64,000 nt of DNA, from NCBI GenBank assembly GCA_900467185.1, contig UBPA01000003.1, positions 806,001-870,000 of the forward strand. Reading direction: 5' to 3'. Shown in pieces: positions 63,869 through 64,000 of this stretch (within the stretch, counting starts at the first letter, position 1; every line of letters begins with the position of its first letter). The DNA comes from Hyphomicrobiales bacterium. Lineage in GTDB: Bacteria; Pseudomonadota; Alphaproteobacteria; Rhizobiales; Rhizobiaceae. The notes beneath the pieces are model-generated. The model was not told the origin of the DNA. It searched no databases and worked only from the letters and a program-made list of their open reading frames with translations. A program made the position numbers and the translations under genes.

Positions 63869-64000
63869 ATGAAAATTTCCGTTCTGACATCCGTCCTGGC
63901 GGGCCTTCTGGCCGCCACCACCCTCACCGCCACGACCACCCCGGCCCATGCGGAAAAGACCAAGTTCGAATTCTGGTACGGCCTGTCGGGCGATCTCGGC
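63869..64000 (+). CDS. ugpB: UgpB, sn-glycerol-3-phosphate-binding protein, N-terminal part
   Basis: The first 44 codons of a gene cut by the window edge. A signal peptide (MKISVLTSVLAGLLAATTLT to HAEKT) is followed by FEFWYGLSGDLG, which matches the start of mature UgpB, the periplasmic receptor of the glycerol-3-phosphate importer. GCAAGAGG precedes ATG 63869. The remaining ugp genes are outside the window. A PHO-box-like array is about 80 bases upstream. Confidence 0.8.
   Translation, partial: MKISVLTSVLAGLLAATTLTATTTPAHAEKTKFEFWYGLSGDLG

Overview
The window is high-GC alphaproteobacterial chromosome, most likely from a member of Rhizobiaceae (Rhizobium, Agrobacterium, Sinorhizobium or Shinella type). 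Evidence includes the Brucella/rhizobial-type erythritol operon, an Irr-type Fur regulator next to fabA-fabB-fabI, a membrane-bound ferritin (MbfA) behind a perfect Irr-type palindrome, a full CtrA-type site, and small proteins typical of rhizobia. I see no phage, insertion sequence, CRISPR array, tRNA or rRNA. Coding density is high and many genes overlap by ATGA, so operon calls are mostly firm.

Left part (1-9.8 kb): the 3' end of a YcaO gene followed by its TfuA partner; an osmoprotectant-type ABC importer in the order osmF-yehY-yehX-yehW (minus strand); an ABC-F ATPase; an ArsB/SLC13-type anion transporter; and a CHASE3 class III nucleotide cyclase.

Erythritol island (9.86-21.3 kb): eryA-eryB-eryC-eryD on the minus strand, and divergently a DUF2291 protein plus a three-gene sugar ABC importer (eryE-F-G type) and a DeoR regulator (eryR type). 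The 870-bp divergent control region has three perfect inverted repeats and a possible 32-codon leader peptide with a very strong ribosome binding site. The erythrose-4-phosphate-forming isomerases (TpiA2/RpiB type) are not in the window.

Phosphonate island (21.35-31.6 kb): the repressor gene phnF diverges from phnGHIJKL plus a hexapeptide acyltransferase, followed by phnCDE-phnM. This encodes uptake and the C-P lyase core. Both promoter regions have 11-bp-period PHO-box-like repeats, and phnG also has a perfect palindrome suited to PhnF. phnN and phnP are absent, and there is one permease gene.

Middle (31.6-42.5 kb): 1-Cys peroxiredoxin, DUF922 protein, type II NADH dehydrogenase, several small membrane or unknown proteins, a flavoprotein, YdcF and TRIC-type membrane proteins, then irr divergent from fabA-fabB-fabI (unsaturated fatty acid synthesis).

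Right part (42.5-64 kb): rsmC; the translation/RNA-decay group rbfA-truB-(histidine kinase)-rpsO-pnp on the minus strand, with a sensor kinase lying between truB and rpsO; a CcdAB-like toxin-antitoxin pair; lepA; an XRE-cupin regulator with a GNAT acetyltransferase; an OmpA-like lipoprotein; the complete elongation factor P modification set epmB-epmA/efp; stress and iron genes including mbfA; a transglutaminase-like peptidase behind a CtrA site; and the 5' end of ugpB with another PHO-box-like array. Phosphate limitation and iron are the two regulatory themes that recur across the window.
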